Shown here one piece after another: positions 60,001 through 64,000 of a stretch of DNA of 64,000 nt; positions within the stretch are counted from its first letter, which is position 1, and each line of letters starts with the position of its first letter. The stretch is from Lithospermum erythrorhizon (lineage: Eukaryota; Streptophyta; Magnoliopsida; Boraginales; Boraginaceae): NCBI GenBank assembly GCA_019722365.1, contig JADFUC010000552.1, positions 1-64,000 of the forward strand, written 5' to 3'. A program made the translations under genes and the position numbers. The notes beneath the pieces are model-generated. The model ran no database searches, was not told the DNA's origin, and saw only the letters and a list, made by a program, of their open reading frames with translations.

Positions 60001-62278
60001 ACCATCAAGGAAATCTGGAAGAAACCCCAGCATATCTATGTCAGGAACACTGTCCAAAACAGTGATCCATCCTACCAAAAATTGGCGAACATAAGGGTTT
60101 AGGACACTCATACGTTCTCTCAATAGCGGTATAAATTCTTCAATACTGAGTCAAGGAAAAGATTGAGTAGAAAATGTCATTAAACAAACTGTTATATCTC
60201 GCTATAAATAATTATCCCAAAGAAAGAAAACAGAAGCATACCTGAACTGATCGCTTTCTGTAACAATGTCCTGCATCAAGCAATAGAGCATTCATCTAGT
60301 ATTCAGACCAACAAAGGTACTCATGATTTGCAAAATTAGAACTATACATGTCAGGGAAAAACATAAGTTTATTTACCTTTACAAGTCTATCCAAAAGATG
60401 AGCAGCACTTTGCACATTGGGATCTGAATCCGCAGAAAGCTTGCACAAAGCATCAAAAATCTGATTAAAGAACACAATAATATCTCCCCTCACAACCTAC
60501 AACAAAAGAACCAGTCAATCAAATCAACTCAAAGAAACATATACTCCATATTAAGAAACGGCACCATTCTTACCTTTGCTATGTTATACAATGCTTCGCA
60601 AGCATAATACCGAACCCTATTATCTTGACTAGAAAATGACTGCAGAACTGGAGGAACAATTTGCTGCGACATTATAACTCACATTAGAAAGATGGAATAT
60701 CAAAATTGTAAGGAATGTACCAATACCAACATTGTCGTCCAAGTCATGGCTTTCCATAATAATTATGTAGATAGTGAATAAAAACTAAAGCACTTCGCAT
60801 CATTGGCTCTTAAATAAAATTCTTGAAAAGAGATTCACACTTACATCAAGATGTTGGGCGGCTTCAGTACTCAATCCCACAGTCACTGCTGCCAGTCCTA
60901 TCAAACCTCCCTACAGATCAACCCGAGAAAACTCAAGTAATTATCACTAAACCACACATATACAAATTCATTCAAAAAAACACTATTATGTAGATATTCA
61001 ATGAGGGTATGATCAAAACCTCCTTTTTTATTATTGGACTGCGGCGACTGTGTGAACTCATCGCTCAACAGCTTGATAACAGCAGTTATCTTATCGTGTT
61101 CGCCAGCCACAGTCAATTGCTTCACGATACCTTCCAACTTATTCACCATTGCAGAACCAAAAATCAAATAACAAAATCATAGTCGTCAAAACCAATACTA
61201 CCTCTATCAAATTAATCATAGTCAATCGTTACAATTAACAAGCACACCCTGCAATACTATCTTTTAATATAATTTCACCAAATATATGCACCATAACTTT
61301 GAATCAAATTAATCATGTTAATAGTTAAGTACATTGAAATACTATCTTTTTAACACACTTGACTTTGATTTGAATCAAATTTATTATGTTAACAGTTAAA
61401 TATATTGGAACATTGTCTTTGATATATTTTTCACCAAATATTATGCACCATAACTTTGAATCAAATATATCCCGTTAACAGTAAAATACATTGAAATATA
61501 CTATCTTTTTGACACACTTTAACATTGGTTTGAATAAATTTATCACGCTAACATCTCAATACAATGAAACACTACCCTTTTGACACAAGTAACTTCGTTT
61601 TGAATCAAATTTATCACGCTATCTTTTTTAACCAATTAACTTCGTTTTGAATCAAAATTATCATGTTAACAGTTAAACACATTGAAATGCTATTACACAA
61701 TTATCAAATTTATCACTTTAACACCTAATTACATTGAAACACTATCGTGCACCATTACTTCGAATCAAATTTAAATGTCAACAGTTAAATACATTAAAAA
61801 ACTATTTTTCGACACACTTTAACTTCAATTTGAATCAAATTTATCACACTAACATCTAAATACATTGAAACACAATCTTTTTCACACAATTAACTTCGTT
61901 TTGAATCAAAATTATCATGTTAACAACTAAATACATTAAAACACTATCCTTCTATATATTCCTCAACAAATATTACACACCATACACAAATATATTCACA
62001 CTCAAAATTAAAAAAGTGAACAATGAAATTTCAATAAGACAACTATCAAACTTCAAAATCACACAACTTTTTTAAAATTCGTCCTATAAAATATTAAAAA
62101 ATTATAAAAAAAAACAAATTCAAACGAAATTAAGTAAAAAAACACAAAATTAAGTGAATAAAAAAAAGAAAAACTTTATTAAATCTACCTCAAGAGCAGC
62201 ATTTTTCCTCTTCTCATAAAGCTTATCAGATAAACTCCGAAAAACAGCAGATGTGATGATCGATAAAGCCTCCGCCAT
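54047..62278 (-). CDS. VAC14: VAC14 homologue, scaffold of the PIKfyve/FAB1 complex
   Basis: Twenty exons on the minus strand: 62,278-62,189; 61,137-61,020; 60,906-60,845; 60,663-60,574; 60,496-60,377; 60,270-60,242; 60,145-60,003; 59,916-59,822; 59,285-59,199; 59,079-58,972; 58,854-58,763; 58,584-58,503; 57,971-57,906; 57,651-57,536; 57,436-57,316; 57,229-57,068; 56,888-56,760; 56,402-56,334; 55,534-55,244; 54,151-54,047. All introns are GT-AG and the frame is open throughout, giving 724 residues, near the usual plant length. The start is [20 protein letters not shown]; family hallmarks include [14 protein letters not shown] (about 105-122), [19 protein letters not shown] (to 160), [31 protein letters not shown] and [16 protein letters not shown] (to 527). 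The protein is mostly HEAT repeats; residues after about 600 are low-complexity and the end is GQLQL. VAC14 binds the PI3P 5-kinase and the FIG4 phosphatase on endosomal/vacuolar membranes. Confidence 0.95.
54229..54630. repeat. Two-copy 201-bp tandem duplication in VAC14 intron 19
   Basis: Copies 54,229-54,429 and 54,430-54,630 both start TAACAGAGAAGCATATCGAC and end AATATCAGGCCAATG, with only scattered single-base differences. The unit shows no splice-site or coding role. Confidence 0.9.
61216..61980. repeat. Satellite-like array in VAC14 intron 1
   Basis: Nine or so irregular units of about 65-100 bp fill most of intron 1. Each contains variants of TTTGAATCAAATTTATCA, TTAACAGTTAAATACATTGA, AACACTATCTTTT and GACACACTTTAACTTC. 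Units differ by point changes and by loss of internal blocks. The rest of the intron is plain AT-rich. Confidence 0.8.
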
Positions 62279-64000
62279 ATAAATATCAGTAAAACAGCAA
62301 CTAAATAAACAAACAATTATTAAACCCTAAATTTAAAATTAATGAATCAATTGTTTCTAACCCAATTTTAAAATTCAATCCAATTAAATTCCTCTGATCT
62401 TAAGCTATAGTTTATAGTTGAGTATGGAAAAATATAATTTGTGAGTATGAGTATTTATAGTAATTGCATGAAGTAGTATAGGTCAAAGGATGGAGTGAAT
62501 AATGGGGAAATCGGATTTGTTCCATCAGTCAATTGCTTCAAAATGGAAAATATTATGGAATTGATTTTTTTCTATATTACCATTTATGTCCCCCCCCAAA
62601 AATATTAATAATACGGAGTATTGCCATTTTAAATTAATGTCTGTCCGTCCCTCCCCGAAACAGTAATTTTTTTCTCTGTGAAATTACTATTTTAGCCCCT
62701 GTAAGTGTAGTGTTTGAGTGAGGAAGTTTCATTTAGGGTCAAAATAGTCATTTCATAGTTTTTTTTAAAATTGTTTCGCCTCCAAACTACTATGGAGTTT
62801 ACCAAATGGTATATCACTCATTCTAAAATATCTCCAAATCTGGTGATATCAACCAATTTATTCTTAAAAACAATTCTTCCTCCCCGAACTTACTACACTA
62901 ATCATTATCGAATTTCTATTTCACTTTTCAAAGACAACATTCAACAACTTAATCAACTAAGAAACCTATTAATCAAACTCTAATATTCGCTTTTCATCCC
63001 AAAAATTCTAACTACATTAATTCTCACTTTATATCTACTAATGTGAGTACCACCACACTCAATTTCAATTAATACCTTTTTTCCCAATATTCTAGACAGA
63101 CAAACAATGCTCCAATAATTCTTATCGATCGATAACCTTACACACAATGTGCCTTAATCGTACAATGCATCTTCAGGAAAATTTCATACTAACTTATCCT
63201 TAATCCCCATAAGATCCATCGAGATTTAATTTCCAATATCAACCTATTACTTATTAATTTACATATTCCTCTTCGTCTCTCATATTCATACCTACATCGA
63301 ACAACAAGATTCATTAATCCTATTCTCATATCTTACAAAATGATCCATCCTTGTATCAATTAAATTATTTCACTTACTCTAACACTGTTACAACTATCAT
63401 AATCATCGCCAACATTCTTCCCACAATTATTCCAAGTTTACCAAGGTTTAGCTTACAATGCCTAAGGACAACCTTACACCCCAATCACACAATTATCTCT
63501 TAAAATTGTTAGAATCTAGTAAGAATTTATTCGTATAAAACACAAATTCATACATCCTGGATTCTCAAAATAATGTAAATTAATCTAAACATAAAATACA
63601 AATGTATTTGGTCACGGTAATTTTACATTTCAACCAAGTGAAACGAACCCAACCTCACGATATGCTCCTCGCGAATGAAAGCCCCTTCCAAACTCCTTCT
63701 TCAATGCTTGTCTAACACCGAAATGACAAGCCCCTAGATCGCATTACCACCCAAGAGTAAAACGAACTCGAAGATTGAATCATAGCCGGTGATTTAATGA
63801 ATCGGAAAAACTCTTCCAATTCATGAGTGGGCGGTTGAGGGGGGAAGAAGCTATGATTCTATGTTAAAAACCTAATCCCTCTTAAATACCAAGTCCAAAA
63901 TTCCACTTCACAACTCGTTAAGAAATCGCTTTAACTCGTTAACTTAATTAGACCATGAGCCTCTAATTAAATAATAATTTATTAGCAGTTTTTTCTCTAT
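62279..64000. other. VAC14 upstream region and repeat-like right edge
   Basis: 62,279-62,460 is the likely 5' UTR and core promoter of VAC14. From about 63,000 to the window end there is no gene; 63,600-63,960 becomes richer in CG words and A/C-biased on the + strand (ATGACAAGCCCCTAGATCGC near 63,722), resembling the LTR-like blocks elsewhere in the window. No boundary could be fixed. Confidence 0.4.
62452..62459 (-). promoter_or_regulatory. Probable TATA box of VAC14
   Basis: The minus strand reads CTATAAATACTC here, about 175 nt before the VAC14 ATG, which leaves room for a 5' UTR of about 140 nt. It is the best TATA match between the gene and 62,600. Confidence 0.45.

Overview
The window looks like nuclear DNA of a dicot plant. 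It is AT-rich, its genes are interrupted by GT-AG introns, and it carries plant-type transposon remnants: Ty1/copia, a Ty3/gypsy chromovirus of the Tekay/Del type, hAT, a Stowaway MITE and long AT/AAT microsatellites. The species cannot be named from the sequence.

Two intact protein-coding genes can be rebuilt exon by exon. (1) On the + strand, 13,974-17,774 is a nine-exon gene for a 283-residue phytanoyl-CoA dioxygenase family protein (PAHX/PHYHD1 type) with all Fe(II) and 2-oxoglutarate ligands. (2) On the - strand, 62,278 down to 54,047 is a twenty-exon gene for a 724-residue VAC14 homologue, the HEAT-repeat scaffold of the PI(3,5)P2-making PIKfyve/FAB1 complex. Both reading frames close perfectly across every splice junction, so base-level accuracy is high. 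A third locus, 32,439 down to 31,468 (- strand), is a two-exon major-latex-protein (Bet v1 fold) gene that is broken in three places and is called a pseudogene.

Layout: 1-640, edge of a Ty3-type LTR; 1,060-4,870, decayed copia (+); 5,676-6,580, a copia-type LTR; 6,610-10,600, decayed Tekay chromovirus (-); 11,150-12,420, decayed hAT transposase (-); 13,974-17,774, PAHX; 18,338-20,529, possible non-autonomous hAT element; 21,230-28,200, mixed old repeats including a tandemly duplicated copy of the same copia-type LTR and a possible LINE remnant; 28,200-31,460, AT-rich spacer; 31,468-32,439, MLP pseudogene; 32,885-33,497, AAT microsatellite; 33,498-40,550, two LTR-like blocks of the TGTAACAC type; 40,583-40,795, Stowaway MITE; 40,821-42,971, hAT-like element with matched ends; 43,930-45,790, second copy of the repeat at 26,740-28,200; 47,157-47,695, TTCGAATA-rich element with a triplicated end; 51,300-52,750, GC-shifted repeat block; 54,047-62,278, VAC14; 62,290-64,000, VAC14 promoter and spacer.

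Nothing suggests that the genes act together. The window is a gene-poor stretch in which two conserved housekeeping genes are set in transposon debris. No convincing new biological system was found. The most distinctive signals are a satellite-like array in VAC14 intron 1, a 2 x 201 bp duplication in VAC14 intron 19, the MLP pseudogene with a lost start codon, the tandem LTR duplication, and a possible conserved linkage of PAHX with VAC14.
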